A DNA stretch of 64,000 bases from Bog-473 sp963754445 (lineage in GTDB: Bacteria > Actinomycetota > Acidimicrobiia > Acidimicrobiales > RAAP-2): positions 310,001 through 374,000 of the forward strand of contig CAVWFT010000002.1 in NCBI GenBank assembly GCA_963754445.1. Direction: 5' to 3'. The position numbers and the translations under genes were made by a program. The notes beneath the pieces are model-generated. The model was not told the DNA's origin, did no database searches, and worked only from the letters and a program-made list of their open reading frames with translations. Shown here piece by piece: positions 18,401-27,674 of this stretch. Positions within the stretch are counted from its first letter, which is position 1; each line of letters begins with the position of its first letter.

Positions 18401-18777
18401 CAACGAGTGACGAGCGGCGCGAAGCCGGACGTGAGATCCAGGGCCAGCTCTGGCCGGCCACCCGGACCGGGCCGACCGGTCAGTTCCCGGCGGCCAAGTT
18501 GGCCCCGGACTATTACGACCACGTTCTCCAGAGCGCCTTCGGCGACATCTGGACCCGGCCCGGGCTGTCGGTGCGTGACCGTTCCATGATCACCGTCGCC
18601 GTCCTCGCCTCACTCGGCCAGACCGAGGAGCTGCGGGCCCACCTCGGCGGGGCGCTCAACGTCGGCCTCGATCGCGAGGAGCTCGTCGAGGTGCTGATGC
18701 ACATCTCGATCTACGCAGGCGTCCCGGCCGCAGGCGCCGCCATGCGGGTGGCCGCCGACGTGCTCGGCACCGACTGA
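18397..18777 (+). CDS. Carboxymuconolactone decarboxylase (CMD/AhpD-like) family protein
   Basis: A 126-residue all-helical protein of the CMD family, with RDRSMITVAVLASLGQTEEL, then HLGGALNVGLDREELVEVLMH, then Y-A-G-V-P-A, the normal order in this family. Some members decarboxylate 4-carboxymuconolactone; others, with a CxxC pair, are peroxidases. No CxxC is present, so an AhpD-type peroxidase is unlikely. It is the last gene of the operon-like run that starts with the BVMO. Confidence 0.83.
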   Translation: MTTSDERREAGREIQGQLWPATRTGPTGQFPAAKLAPDYYDHVLQSAFGDIWTRPGLSVRDRSMITVAVLASLGQTEELRAHLGGALNVGLDREELVEVLMHISIYAGVPAAGAAMRVAADVLGTD

Positions 18778-18883
18778 TCCTCAGGCGGGACGGGCCGGGA
18801 TCTTCGGCTTCCCTTTCGCTTCAGACCCAGCCCACGACACCTGGATCGCCTCGTCAGGCGCCGCCCTCGACCCAATTACGTTA

Positions 18884-18897
18884 AATCCGATCGGATT
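18884..18897. promoter_or_regulatory. Perfect 14-bp palindrome AATCCGATCGGATT
   Basis: It lies 80 bp before the SsuD-like gene, in the 200-bp gap that begins the four-gene luciferase-like operon. Symmetry and position fit a regulator site. The gap shows no other strong structure. Confidence 0.5.
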
Positions 18898-18977
18898 GCT
18901 AGGATATCGTTCACCAGGAGGTCACTGAACGGCAGACCGACTGCTCCTCGCAAGCGTGAAGAAGGTGGACAAGGGTC

Positions 18978-20117
18978 ATGCCAATCACCCTGCACTGGTT
19001 CTTACCGACCTCAGGTGACAGCCGGAACGTCGTGCCCGGATTGGGCGGGCACGTTCGTCCAGCCTCCATCGACTACCTGGCCCAGATTGCCCGGGCCGCC
19101 GACCAGCTGGGCTTCGACGCCGTGCTCACCCCGACCGGGACAACGTGTGAGGACGCTTGGCTCGTTACCGCCGCCCTCAGCCAGCACACCACCCGCCTGC
19201 GGTTCCTGGTCGCCTTTCGCCCCGGCATCACCAATCCCACCTTGGCCGCCCAACAAGCGGCGACGTTCCAGCGGCTCACCGAGGGTCGCCTGCTGATCAA
19301 CATCGTCACCGGTGGCGACTCCTTCGAGCAGCGGCGCTTCGGCGACTGGCTCTCCCACGACGAGCGCTACGCCCGGACCGACGAGTTCATGAAGGTCCTG
19401 CGGGGCACCTGGAGCGGCCAGCCTTTCGACTTCGAGGGCTGGCACTATCGGATCCGGGGCGCCACGACGATGGCCGCGCCCGACCCGATCCCTGAGGTCT
19501 TCTTCGGCGGGGCCTCGAGCGTCGCCGAGGACGTAGCGGCGCGCAACGTCGACGTCTACCTCCTGTGGGGCGAACCACCCAAGATGGCCCGAGAACGTAT
19601 CGAGTGGGTGCGGGCGAAGGCCGAGCAGGAAGGCCGGTCGATCCGTTTCGGCATGCGCCTCCACGTCATCACCCGGGACACCGAACGCGAGGCGTGGGCC
19701 GAAGCCGATCGCCTGATCGAGTCCATGGATCCCGCGCTCATCGATGCGGCGCAGCAGCTCCTCAAGAAGAGCGAGTCGGTCGGCCAACAGCGGATGCTCT
19801 CGCTGCACGACGGCAGCCGCGAGAACCTCGAGGTGAGCCCGAACCTCTGGGCCGGTATCGGCTTGGTCCGCCCCGGCGCAGGCACCGCTCTGGTCGGGAG
19901 CCACGAGCAGGTGGCCGAGCGGCTGCTCGAATATCATGACCTAGGGCTCGACGAGTTCATCCTGTCGGGTCATCCCCACCTCGAGGAGGCCTACGCCGTG
20001 GGCGAAGGGGTGCTTCCGAAGTTGAAGGGTGCCGCGCCCGACGTGGCCCGGACCGCACCGCGGCCTGACGACGTCATCGCTCCTGACCCGAGGCTGGAAC
20101 CCTCCCCCACACGGTGA
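18978..20117 (+). CDS. ssuD: Alkanesulfonate monooxygenase-like FMN-dependent enzyme
   Basis: 379 residues, closely matching SsuD from end to end by motif: HWFLPTSGD at the start, GVLTPTG-like DAVLTPTGTTCEDAW, FLVAFRPG, FGGASSVAEDVAARNVDVYLLWGEPP, then SVGQQRMLSLHDG, NLWAGIGLVRPGAGTALVG, and LSGHPHLEEAY. SsuD uses reduced FMN and oxygen to cut the C-S bond of alkanesulfonates, releasing sulfite. The reduced flavin must come from a separate reductase; none is adjacent. It heads an operon of four luciferase-like monooxygenases and a 14-bp palindrome precedes it. Confidence 0.88.
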   Translation: MPITLHWFLPTSGDSRNVVPGLGGHVRPASIDYLAQIARAADQLGFDAVLTPTGTTCEDAWLVTAALSQHTTRLRFLVAFRPGITNPTLAAQQAATFQRLTEGRLLINIVTGGDSFEQRRFGDWLSHDERYARTDEFMKVLRGTWSGQPFDFEGWHYRIRGATTMAAPDPIPEVFFGGASSVAEDVAARNVDVYLLWGEPPKMARERIEWVRAKAEQEGRSIRFGMRLHVITRDTEREAWAEADRLIESMDPALIDAAQQLLKKSESVGQQRMLSLHDGSRENLEVSPNLWAGIGLVRPGAGTALVGSHEQVAERLLEYHDLGLDEFILSGHPHLEEAYAVGEGVLPKLKGAAPDVARTAPRPDDVIAPDPRLEPSPTR

Positions 20118-20124
20118 TGACGCC

Positions 20125-21333
20125 GTGATCCCTTCCACTCCCACCCATCTCACCTTGGCGGTTGCCCTCGACGGAGCCGGCTGGCACCCCGAGGCCTGGC
20201 GTGAGCCCGATGCTCGACCCCAAGATCTGCTGTCGCCCCGCTACTGGGCCGATCTCGTCCGGGAGTCCGAGTGGGGCCTGCTGGATTTCGTGACGATCGA
20301 GGATTCCATCGGTATCCAGAGCACGCGGCGCGATGAGCTCGACGACAGGACCGACCGGGTCCGCGGGCGCCTCGACGCCGCTCTGGTGGCCGCGCGGGTG
20401 GCGCCGACCACGTCGGCCATCGGGATCGTCCCCGTCGTCACGACCACGCACACGGAGCCGTTCCACGTCTCCAAATCGATTGCCACCTTGGACTACATCA
20501 GTGAGGGGCGGGCGGGCATGCAGGTGCGCGTCTCGCCCTCTGGCCTCGAGGCCCGGCTCTTCGGACGACGCGTGATCGCCGACCCGAATACCTCGGACGA
20601 CGCCGACTCGCCGGAGGTGGATTCGATCGCCGACCTGTTCGACGAGGCGGCGGACTTCGTCGATGTCTCACGCCGGCTCTGGGACAGCTGGGAGGACGAC
20701 GCCGAAATTCGCGATGTGCCCACCGGTCGGTTCCTCGACCGCGACAAGGTGCACTACATCGACTTCGAGGGTCGGTGGTTCTCGGTGAAGGGACCATCGA
20801 TCACGCCGAGGCCACCCCAGGGACAGCCCCTGGTCTCGGTCCTGGCCCACGTACCGTTGGCCTTCCGACTGGCCGCCCGCGGCGCCGACGTCGTGTTCGC
20901 CACACCATCGGATGACACCTCGGCCCAGTCCCTCGTGGCGACGATCCGAGACCATGAGCATGAGGTCCAGCGCACGGGTGCCCCGCTCAGGATCCTGGCC
21001 GATCTCGTCGTCTTCCTCGACGAGACCACCGAGAAGGCCGTGCGCCGCAAGGAGCAGCTCGACGAGCGCCTGGGGCGGCCACTGATCTCCGACGCCCTGG
21101 TCTTCGTCGGCACGCCCTCCGACCTGGTCGACCTGATGGCCGAGTGGCAGGCGCTCGGCATCGAGGGCTTCCGCCTTCGGCCGGGTGCCATCCCCCACGA
21201 CCTCGAGGCCATCACCCACGAGTTGGTGGGAGCGCTTCAGGACCGACACGCCTTCCGCCAGCACTACGAAGGCGCCATCCTGCGCGAGCGCCTCGGTCTT
21301 TCCCGACCGCTGAACCGTTACGCCATTTTCTGA
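20125..21333 (+). CDS. Luciferase-like (LLM) flavin-dependent monooxygenase
   Basis: About 402 residues. It has the F420/FMN-dependent TIM-barrel features: LAVALDGAGWHPEAWR at the N-terminus (seen in DszA/NtaA-like enzymes), LLDFVTIEDS, and SIATLDYISEGRAGMQV. The GTG at 20125 starts just after the previous stop and opens directly on the fold. It belongs to the branch that often accompanies NtaA/DszA-type monooxygenases; the substrate is not known. Confidence 0.78.
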   Translation: MIPSTPTHLTLAVALDGAGWHPEAWREPDARPQDLLSPRYWADLVRESEWGLLDFVTIEDSIGIQSTRRDELDDRTDRVRGRLDAALVAARVAPTTSAIGIVPVVTTTHTEPFHVSKSIATLDYISEGRAGMQVRVSPSGLEARLFGRRVIADPNTSDDADSPEVDSIADLFDEAADFVDVSRRLWDSWEDDAEIRDVPTGRFLDRDKVHYIDFEGRWFSVKGPSITPRPPQGQPLVSVLAHVPLAFRLAARGADVVFATPSDDTSAQSLVATIRDHEHEVQRTGAPLRILADLVVFLDETTEKAVRRKEQLDERLGRPLISDALVFVGTPSDLVDLMAEWQALGIEGFRLRPGAIPHDLEAITHELVGALQDRHAFRQHYEGAILRERLGLSRPLNRYAIF

Positions 21334-21347
21334 GGAGCACGCGAGCT

Positions 21348-22760
21348 ATGACCGCTAACACAGACGAGCAATGCGATATGACAGAGCGCCCGCGCCAAGT
21401 ACACCTTGCCGCCCACCTTCCCGGCGTGAACAACACGACGGTGTGGAGCGACCCCGAGGCCGGCAGCCACATCGACTTCTCGTCCTTCGTGAAACTGGCC
21501 CAGACGGCCGAGCGGGCCAAGTTCGACTTCTTCTTCCTGGCCGAGGGTCTCCGACTCCGCGAGCAGCGCGGTGCCATCCACGACCTCGACGTGGTCGGCC
21601 GTCCCGACACCTTCACCGTGCTCGCCGGCCTCGCCGCGGTGACCGAGCGCATCGGGCTCTCGGGCACAATCAACTCCACCTTCAACGAGCCCTACGAGGT
21701 GGCCCGCCAGTTCGCCTCGCTCGACCACCTCTCGGAGGGGCGGGCCGCCTGGAACGTCGTCACCTCCTGGGACGCCTTCACCGGTGAGAACTTCCGGCGC
21801 GGTGGCTTCCTGGCTCGAGAGGACCGCTACGACCGGGCCAAGGAGTTCCTCGACACGGCACGGGAACTCTGGGACTCGTGGGACGACGGTGCGATCGTGG
21901 CCGACAAGGAGTCCGGGCGATTCCTCGTCGATCCGAGGCAGGGAGACTTCACTCATCGCGGAAACCAGTTCGACATTGCGGGCCGCTTCAGTGTGCCCCG
22001 TTCGCCCCAGGGCCATCCGGTCATCTTCCAGGCCGGTGACTCCGATACCGGGCGCGAATTCGCCGCCGCCGATGCCGACTGCATCTTCACCCGACACGGG
22101 AGCATCGAGGCCGGGCAGCGCTTCTATAAGGACGTGAAAGGACGCCTGGCCCGGTACGGGCGATCGCCGGACGATCTCAAGATCCTTCCCGCCGCCACCT
22201 TCGTCCTGGGCGACACCGAAGCCGAGGCCCGCGAGCGTTCCGACGTGATCCGCCGCCAGCAGGTCAGCGGTCCCACGGCCATCCTCTTCCTCGAGCAGGT
22301 CTGGAACCGCGATCTCTCCGCCTACGATCCCGACGGGCCCCTCCCGGACATCGAGCCCGACGTCGGCAGCCCGAGCATCGTGCAGGGCAGGGTGACCGCC
22401 TTCTCCGATCCGATGGAGACGGCGACCAGGTGGCGCCAGATGGCCGAGGCCAAGTCCCTGTCCATCCGGGAGCTGATGATCGAGGTCACCAGCCATGCCT
22501 CGTTCGTGGGGACGCCGCAGCAGGTGGCCAGTCAGATCGAGAAGTCAGTCTCGTTGCATGCGGCCGACGGTTTCATCGTGGTGCCGCACGTCACCCCGGG
22601 CGGGCTAGACGAGTTCGCGGACACCGTGGTGCCGATTCTGCAGGAGCGAGATCGCTTCCGTTCCGATTACGAGGGCCCGACGTTGCGGGACCATCTGGGC
22701 CTGCCCCCGGCCCGCTCGTCGCGTCGCATCGGAACTGCAGTCGGAGCCCACGCGGTATGA
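21348..22760 (+). CDS. NtaA/SnaA/DszA-type FMNH2-dependent monooxygenase
   Basis: 470 residues. Diagnostic stretches are KFDFFFLAEGLRL, GLSGTINSTFNEPYEVARQFASLDHLSEGRAAWN-type core (visible from residue 105 on), WNVVTSWD and, later, SPQGHPVIFQAGDSDTGREFAA. This family covers nitrilotriacetate, dimethylsulfide and dibenzothiophene-sulfone monooxygenases, all needing reduced FMN from a partner reductase. GAGGAGC precedes the ATG. The context with an SsuD homologue favours a sulfur compound. Confidence 0.83.
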   Translation: MTANTDEQCDMTERPRQVHLAAHLPGVNNTTVWSDPEAGSHIDFSSFVKLAQTAERAKFDFFFLAEGLRLREQRGAIHDLDVVGRPDTFTVLAGLAAVTERIGLSGTINSTFNEPYEVARQFASLDHLSEGRAAWNVVTSWDAFTGENFRRGGFLAREDRYDRAKEFLDTARELWDSWDDGAIVADKESGRFLVDPRQGDFTHRGNQFDIAGRFSVPRSPQGHPVIFQAGDSDTGREFAAADADCIFTRHGSIEAGQRFYKDVKGRLARYGRSPDDLKILPAATFVLGDTEAEARERSDVIRRQQVSGPTAILFLEQVWNRDLSAYDPDGPLPDIEPDVGSPSIVQGRVTAFSDPMETATRWRQMAEAKSLSIRELMIEVTSHASFVGTPQQVASQIEKSVSLHAADGFIVVPHVTPGGLDEFADTVVPILQERDRFRSDYEGPTLRDHLGLPPARSSRRIGTAVGAHAV

Positions 22761-23947
22761 CCGGACCCCGCGTGCCCCTCGGCATCCTCGATCTGGTGCC
22801 GGTCAGTTCGGGATCGACACCGGCCCGGGCCCTGCGCAACTCCATCGACCTCGCCCAGACGGCCGAACGCCTCGGCTACCGCCGCTACTGGTTCGCCGAA
22901 CACCACCTGAACCCCGGCGTCGCCGGCTCCACCCCCGCGCTCCTCATCGCCATGGCGGCGGCGGCCACCGATCACATCCGCCTTGGTTCCGGGGGAGTGC
23001 AGAGCGGCCATCGGACCGCCCTCTCCGTGGTCGAGGAGTTCGGCCTTCTCGATGCCATGTACCCGGGACGCATCGATCTGGGCGTCGGTCGTTCGGGCGG
23101 TCGGAACTTCTTCCGTGACCGGTTGGCCAAGTCGGCCGACGTCGGCGCTGATCGTCCTCCTCCCGAAGACCGGCACACGGACAACGGCATCCTCATCCCG
23201 GCTCCCCCTTCGCTGCGCGGCCTGGCCAAGGCGCCGCGCATCGTCCTGACGGCCCAGATGCTCCAACAGGAGAACGCAGAGTCCGCCGACTACGGCGATC
23301 TCATCGAGCACATCCTGGGCCTCATCGACGGCACGTACCGTTCGAGCGAGGACCTCGACCCCCACCCGGTTCCCGGAACGGGCGCGCAGGTGGAACCCTG
23401 GATCCTCGGCAGCAGCGCCGGCGAGAGCGCAGAGGTCGCCGGACGCCTCGGCATCCGGTTCGCCGCCAGCTACCACATCAGTCCGGCCTCCGCCCTCGAG
23501 GCCGCAGTGGCCTACCGCGAGGCGTTTGTGCCCTCCGCCCACCTGGAGCGACCGTACGTCGCCGTCTCCGCCGATGTCGTGGTCGGCCCCGACGACGAGA
23601 GCGCCCGGCGGCTGGCCGCCGGCTACGGGCTGTGGGTGCGCAGCATCCGAAAGGGAGAGGGCGCCATCCCGTTCCCCGGCCCCGACGAAGCCAGCCGCCA
23701 CGTCTGGACGGACGAGGACCGCCTCCTCGTGCGCGACCGCGTCGAGACCCAGTTCGTCGGTTCACCCCAGACGGTGGCCGATCAGCTGGCGCGCCTGCAG
23801 GAGTCGACCGGGGCCCACGAGATCATCGTGACCACGATCACCCACAGTCACGCCGATCGGATCCGGTCCTACTCCCTCCTGGCCGACCAATGGTTCAGTG
23901 AAGAGCCGGCCAGTCCGATGCGGACGGTCCAGAACAGCAACCGATAA
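22757..23947 (+). CDS. LLM monooxygenase, MsnO8-like branch
   Basis: 396 residues starting at an ATG that overlaps the preceding stop by 4 bp. PLGILDLVPVSSG, RYWFAEHHLNPGVAGS-like and HIRLGSGGVQSGH segments, followed by RIDLGVGRSGG, are the hallmarks of the alkanal/luciferase-like MsnO8 group. FMN- or F420-dependent oxidation of a small substrate is expected. It closes the four-gene LLM operon. Confidence 0.82.
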   Translation: MTGPRVPLGILDLVPVSSGSTPARALRNSIDLAQTAERLGYRRYWFAEHHLNPGVAGSTPALLIAMAAAATDHIRLGSGGVQSGHRTALSVVEEFGLLDAMYPGRIDLGVGRSGGRNFFRDRLAKSADVGADRPPPEDRHTDNGILIPAPPSLRGLAKAPRIVLTAQMLQQENAESADYGDLIEHILGLIDGTYRSSEDLDPHPVPGTGAQVEPWILGSSAGESAEVAGRLGIRFAASYHISPASALEAAVAYREAFVPSAHLERPYVAVSADVVVGPDDESARRLAAGYGLWVRSIRKGEGAIPFPGPDEASRHVWTDEDRLLVRDRVETQFVGSPQTVADQLARLQESTGAHEIIVTTITHSHADRIRSYSLLADQWFSEEPASPMRTVQNSNR

Positions 23948-23984
23948 GCGCGTCGATTGCCCACGCCACAAGTGGAGAGCGCTT
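23944..23984. terminator. Bidirectional hairpin holding both stop codons
   Basis: TAAGCGC (23944-23950) and GCGCTTA (23978-23984) form a perfect 7-bp inverted repeat, with an inner CCAC (23960-23963)/GTGG (23971-23974) stem. The outer arms include the TAA of the LLM gene and most of the stop of the convergent dehydrogenase. No U-run is present, so termination strength is uncertain. Confidence 0.5.
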
Positions 23985-24873
23985 ACTGCTCGCCCCCGGA
24001 TGGATCCCAATGGAGCGCCACGTGTCCCTGTTGCTCGGCGAACGTGACCAGCTCGCTCCAGTCGGCGCCCCCCAGTCCCTCGTCGACCGCGTGATCGAGC
24101 ACGCCCCGCACCGCTGCGGCCACCGGTGTGGGCACGCCCAGGGTGACGCCGTTCTCGACGATGAGCTTGGCGTCCTTGGCCGCCAGCTCGAGGGCGAACT
24201 GGGTCGGCCGGTTGCGGCCGTCGATGGTCTCGACCTGACGGTCGATGAAGAAGTTGGAGGCGCCGGCCGTGCGCAGGATCTCCACGGCGTCACGCACCTC
24301 GATCCCGGCCTTGGTGGCGAAGGACAGTCCCTCCAGGCTCACCCAGGTGGTGGTGAAGGCGATGAGGCTGTTCAGCAGCTTCATGGTGTTCCCCAGGCCG
24401 AGCGCGCCGACGTGGAACGTGGCCCGGCCCAGCGGTTCGAGCACCGACGTCACCCGCGCCACCGGTTCGTCGTCGCCTCCGAGCATGAAGACGAGCATCC
24501 GGCGCTCCGCCCCGATCGCCCCGCCGGTCAGTGGCGCCTCCACCAGGTGATGGCCGGATCCGGCCAGCCGCGCGCCGAGGGTACGGACGGCCTCGGGGCT
24601 GTTGGTGGAGAGGTCGACCAGGATCGAACCCTTCGTGGCTGTGGCCGCCCAGGCACCGGCGACCGCGTGCACCACCTCGGGTGTGGGCAGGGACAGCAAC
24701 GTGACCTCGGCCCGCGCCGCCAGCGCCGCCACGTCGGCCGCCGCCTCGGCGCCGGCGACCGCCTCCATCGCCGAGCCGTCCACGTCGTAGACCGCGACGT
24801 CGTTGCCGTCCGCCACGAGGTTCTTGGCGATCGCCCCACCGATGTTGCCCAACCCGATCACCCCGATGGTCAT
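23983..24873 (-). CDS. 3-hydroxyisobutyrate dehydrogenase-family NAD(P)-dependent reductase
   Basis: 296 residues with the Rossmann loop IGLGNIGGAIAKNL at residues 5-18 and the catalytic-Lys region GLGNTMKLLNSLI near 155-168, both typical of beta-hydroxyacid dehydrogenases. The substrate-binding loop EAPLTGGAIGAERR matches the family's VSGG loop in position. GGGGAGGG precedes ATG 24873. It oxidises a beta-hydroxyacid to a semialdehyde or reduces the reverse; the substrate is not known. Convergent with the LLM operon. Confidence 0.86.
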   Translation of the reverse strand: MTIGVIGLGNIGGAIAKNLVADGNDVAVYDVDGSAMEAVAGAEAAADVAALAARAEVTLLSLPTPEVVHAVAGAWAATATKGSILVDLSTNSPEAVRTLGARLAGSGHHLVEAPLTGGAIGAERRMLVFMLGGDDEPVARVTSVLEPLGRATFHVGALGLGNTMKLLNSLIAFTTTWVSLEGLSFATKAGIEVRDAVEILRTAGASNFFIDRQVETIDGRNRPTQFALELAAKDAKLIVENGVTLGVPTPVAAAVRGVLDHAVDEGLGGADWSELVTFAEQQGHVALHWDPSGGEQ

Positions 24874-24945
24874 CGACCCTCCCCGTGCTCCAAAGTCCCT
24901 GGCAGAGCCTCAAATCGCTCGGCCCCCGAGAGCGTATAGTGAAAG

Positions 24946-24961
24946 CTGACTCGAGTGTCAG
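24946..24961. promoter_or_regulatory. Second copy of the CTGAC..GTCAG operator
   Basis: CTGACTCGAGTGTCAG matches the element at 10956-10971 at 14 of 16 positions and keeps the outer 5-bp arms. It sits 20 bp before the amidohydrolase start. Both copies lie just downstream of a GAAAGC hexamer. Confidence 0.6.
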
Positions 24962-24980
24962 AGATCCGGGGGGTCAGGGC

Positions 24981-26150
24981 ATGGGGCTGCGGGACCACGT
25001 CATCTGCGACAGCGATCTGCACGTGATGGAGCCACCCGATCTGTGGGAGCGCTACATCGATCCGGCCTATGCCCACGCGGCGCCGCGTGGCCTCTCCGAG
25101 ATCCCCCGCGACATGCGGGTCCGGGTCAAGAACCACGTGATGCTCCGCCTCGGCGCCACCCGTCCCTTCCGGGTCGACGGGCGCAAGACGGGATGGCAGA
25201 AGGAACACGACGACGTCTACGCCGCGCCCGAGGCGCGGGGCTGGGATCCCCAGTCCCAGATCGACGCCATGGACACCGAGGGACTCGATCTCGCCGTGCT
25301 GTACCCGTCACGCGGCCTCTTCGTCCTCGGCCTCGATTCCTCCGAGCAGATCGGCGGCGACGGGCTCGAACCCGAGTTCGCCACGGCGATCGCCCGGGCC
25401 TACAACGACTGGATGAAGGACTTCTGCGACCATGCGCCCGACCGGATGTTCGGCGCCGGCATGGTGGCAGCCCACGACGTGCCCGGCGCCGTCGACGAGG
25501 CGCGACGCTGCGTCGAGGAACTCGGATTCAAGGCCATCTTCCTGCCGCCCGCGGCGGTGAACCGGCGGCCCTGGCACCATCCCGCCTACGACCCTCTGTG
25601 GGCCGAGATCGAGCGGCTCGGTGTGCCGCTCGCCTTCCACGGCGGCGGGCAGACCTACCTCACGCCGGACTTCGGGCTCGAGGTGCTGGACAAGCTGATG
25701 CTCTGGCACACCTTCAGCCAGCCCCTCGGCATCCAGTTCGTCACGGCCTGCCTCTGTGGCGGCGGCGTGCTCGAACGCTTCCCGAATCTGAAGGTCGCAT
25801 TGCTGGAAGGGAACTGCTCGTGGGCACCGTGGTTCCTCTACCGGCTGGACGAGCACTGGGAATGGACGGGCTGGTACGAGGCGCCGGAGCTCACGATGCC
25901 CCCGTCGGAGTACTTCAAGCGCAACTGCTGGATCTCCGTCGAGGCCGACGAGGTGACGGTGCCCCACTTCGTCGAGACCTTCGGCGACGAGCGCATCATC
26001 TTCTCGACCGACTACCCGCATGGCGACTCGAAGTTCCCCCATGCGGTGAGCGCCTTCGACAAGCTGCCGCTTGGCGAGGACAGCAAGGCACGCATCGTCA
26101 GCACCAACTGGGCCGACCTTTACGACATCCCTCTCGTGAAGAAGGTCTGA
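24981..26150 (+). CDS. Amidohydrolase family TIM-barrel protein
   Basis: 389 residues of the amidohydrolase-2 fold found in ACMSD-like decarboxylases. CDSDLHVMEP at the N-terminus replaces the usual H-x-H with D-x-H; LAFHGGG and STDYPHGDSKFP supply the later His and Asp ligands. ATG 24981 opens the fold. An operator copy precedes it, so it is probably co-regulated with the BVMO operon. The paralogue at 32315 shares its layout. Hydrolysis or decarboxylation of a ring acid is inferred. Confidence 0.82.
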   Translation: MGLRDHVICDSDLHVMEPPDLWERYIDPAYAHAAPRGLSEIPRDMRVRVKNHVMLRLGATRPFRVDGRKTGWQKEHDDVYAAPEARGWDPQSQIDAMDTEGLDLAVLYPSRGLFVLGLDSSEQIGGDGLEPEFATAIARAYNDWMKDFCDHAPDRMFGAGMVAAHDVPGAVDEARRCVEELGFKAIFLPPAAVNRRPWHHPAYDPLWAEIERLGVPLAFHGGGQTYLTPDFGLEVLDKLMLWHTFSQPLGIQFVTACLCGGGVLERFPNLKVALLEGNCSWAPWFLYRLDEHWEWTGWYEAPELTMPPSEYFKRNCWISVEADEVTVPHFVETFGDERIIFSTDYPHGDSKFPHAVSAFDKLPLGEDSKARIVSTNWADLYDIPLVKKV

Positions 26151-26207
26151 CCACTCACACGCGTCGGCGTTCGTTCGACTGCACTTCCGCCGCCAGAGAG
26201 AACGCTG

Positions 26208-27674
26208 ATGAGAATCCTCTACTTCGACATCGACACCCTGCGCCCCGACCACCTGGGCTGCTACGGCTATCACCGCGCCACCAGCCCCAACATCGACGCC
26301 CTGGCCGCTCGCGGCATGCGCTTCACCGACGTCTACGCCTCGGACGTCCCGTGCCTTCCGAGCCGCACCGCCTTGATTTCGGGCATGTTCGGCATCCGCA
26401 ACGGCGTGAACAACCACGGCGGCGTGGCGGCTGATCTCCGATCCTGGGGACCGCGCCGCGACTTCTTCTCGCCGCTCAGCGTCCAGTCCTTCGCCGGTGT
26501 CCTCATGGGGGCCGGCTTTCACACGGCCTCGTTCTCGAGCTTCCCCCTCCGCCACAGCGCACCCTGGTGGACGTCGGGGTTCCTGGAGTCGATGAATCTC
26601 GTCCGGGGGTTCGGCGGGGAACGGGCAGACGAAGTCCTGCCGGGCGTGCTCGACTGGCTTCAGCGGCGGGGCCAATCGGACTCGTGGTTCCTGCACGTCC
26701 ACCTCTGGGATCCCCACACGCCCTACAACGTGCCCGACGAGTACGGCAACCCGTTCGCCGACGATCCCATCCCGGCCTGGCACACCGAGGAAGTCCGCCA
26801 ACGCAACTGGGAACTGCCCGGACCGCACTCGGCCCAGGAGCCCTGGGGCTTCAAGCCGGACGAATGGGGCCAGCCTCCGCCACGCCAGCCCTGGAACCTG
26901 ACCTCCATGGAGCAGGTCACGCAGGTCTTCGACGGTTACGACGTGGGCGTGCGCTACGCCGACGACGCCGTCGGCACCGTGGTCTCAGCCCTGGACGACC
27001 TGGGTGTGCTCGACGACACCGCCATCTGGGTCGGGAGCGACCACGGCGAGGCCTTCGGCGAGCTCGGGGTCTACGCCGACCACCAGGCGGCCGACGAGGT
27101 GACGGCCCACGTCCCGGCCGTCCTGGCCTGGCCCGGCTATTCCGCTCGCACCGTGGGAGGACTGCACTACCACCTCGACATCGCGGCCACCGTCGCCGAC
27201 CTGGCCGGGGCCCATGTGCCCCGGCACTGGGACGGACACTCGCGACGCACCGGTCTCGATGGTGGAGACGAGATCACGGGTCGCGAGCATCTTGTGCTGA
27301 GTCAGGGCGCCTGGACATGCCAGCGGGGCGTGCGCTTCGGTGACCATCTGTACCTGCGCACCTTCCACGACGGCTTCCACGCCGACTGGCCCGAGGAGAT
27401 GCTCTTCGACGTGGCGGCTGATCCCCATGAACAGCACGACCTCGCCGCCGACCAGCCCGACGCGTGCACCCGCGGCAGGGAGATCCTCTCCGAGTGGACC
27501 ACCACGCAGCTCGACCGGGCGCTCGACCCCAAACGCGACCCCCTGGACATCGTGATCCAAGAAGGGGGGCCGTACCACGTGCGCGGCCATCTGCCCGAGT
27601 ACCTGCAGCGCCTCGAAGCGACCGGACGCGGCCAATGGGTCGCACCCCTGTTGGCCCGACACGGCACGCCATGA
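26208..27674 (+). CDS. Sulfatase of the FGE-dependent type
   Basis: 488 residues of the alkaline-phosphatase-like sulfatase fold. DIDTLRPDHLGCYGY at the start gives the metal-binding Asp pair, and CLPSR beginning at Cys49 is the C-x-P-S-R motif whose Cys is oxidised to formylglycine. Later, GSDHGEAFGE supplies the Asp-His metal ligands. No signal peptide is seen, so it is probably cytoplasmic. It hydrolyses a sulfate (or phosphonate) ester. Lying near the LLM sulfur operon, a role in organosulfate use is possible. A formylglycine-generating enzyme is not in the window. Confidence 0.88.
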   Translation: MRILYFDIDTLRPDHLGCYGYHRATSPNIDALAARGMRFTDVYASDVPCLPSRTALISGMFGIRNGVNNHGGVAADLRSWGPRRDFFSPLSVQSFAGVLMGAGFHTASFSSFPLRHSAPWWTSGFLESMNLVRGFGGERADEVLPGVLDWLQRRGQSDSWFLHVHLWDPHTPYNVPDEYGNPFADDPIPAWHTEEVRQRNWELPGPHSAQEPWGFKPDEWGQPPPRQPWNLTSMEQVTQVFDGYDVGVRYADDAVGTVVSALDDLGVLDDTAIWVGSDHGEAFGELGVYADHQAADEVTAHVPAVLAWPGYSARTVGGLHYHLDIAATVADLAGAHVPRHWDGHSRRTGLDGGDEITGREHLVLSQGAWTCQRGVRFGDHLYLRTFHDGFHADWPEEMLFDVAADPHEQHDLAADQPDACTRGREILSEWTTTQLDRALDPKRDPLDIVIQEGGPYHVRGHLPEYLQRLEATGRGQWVAPLLARHGTP

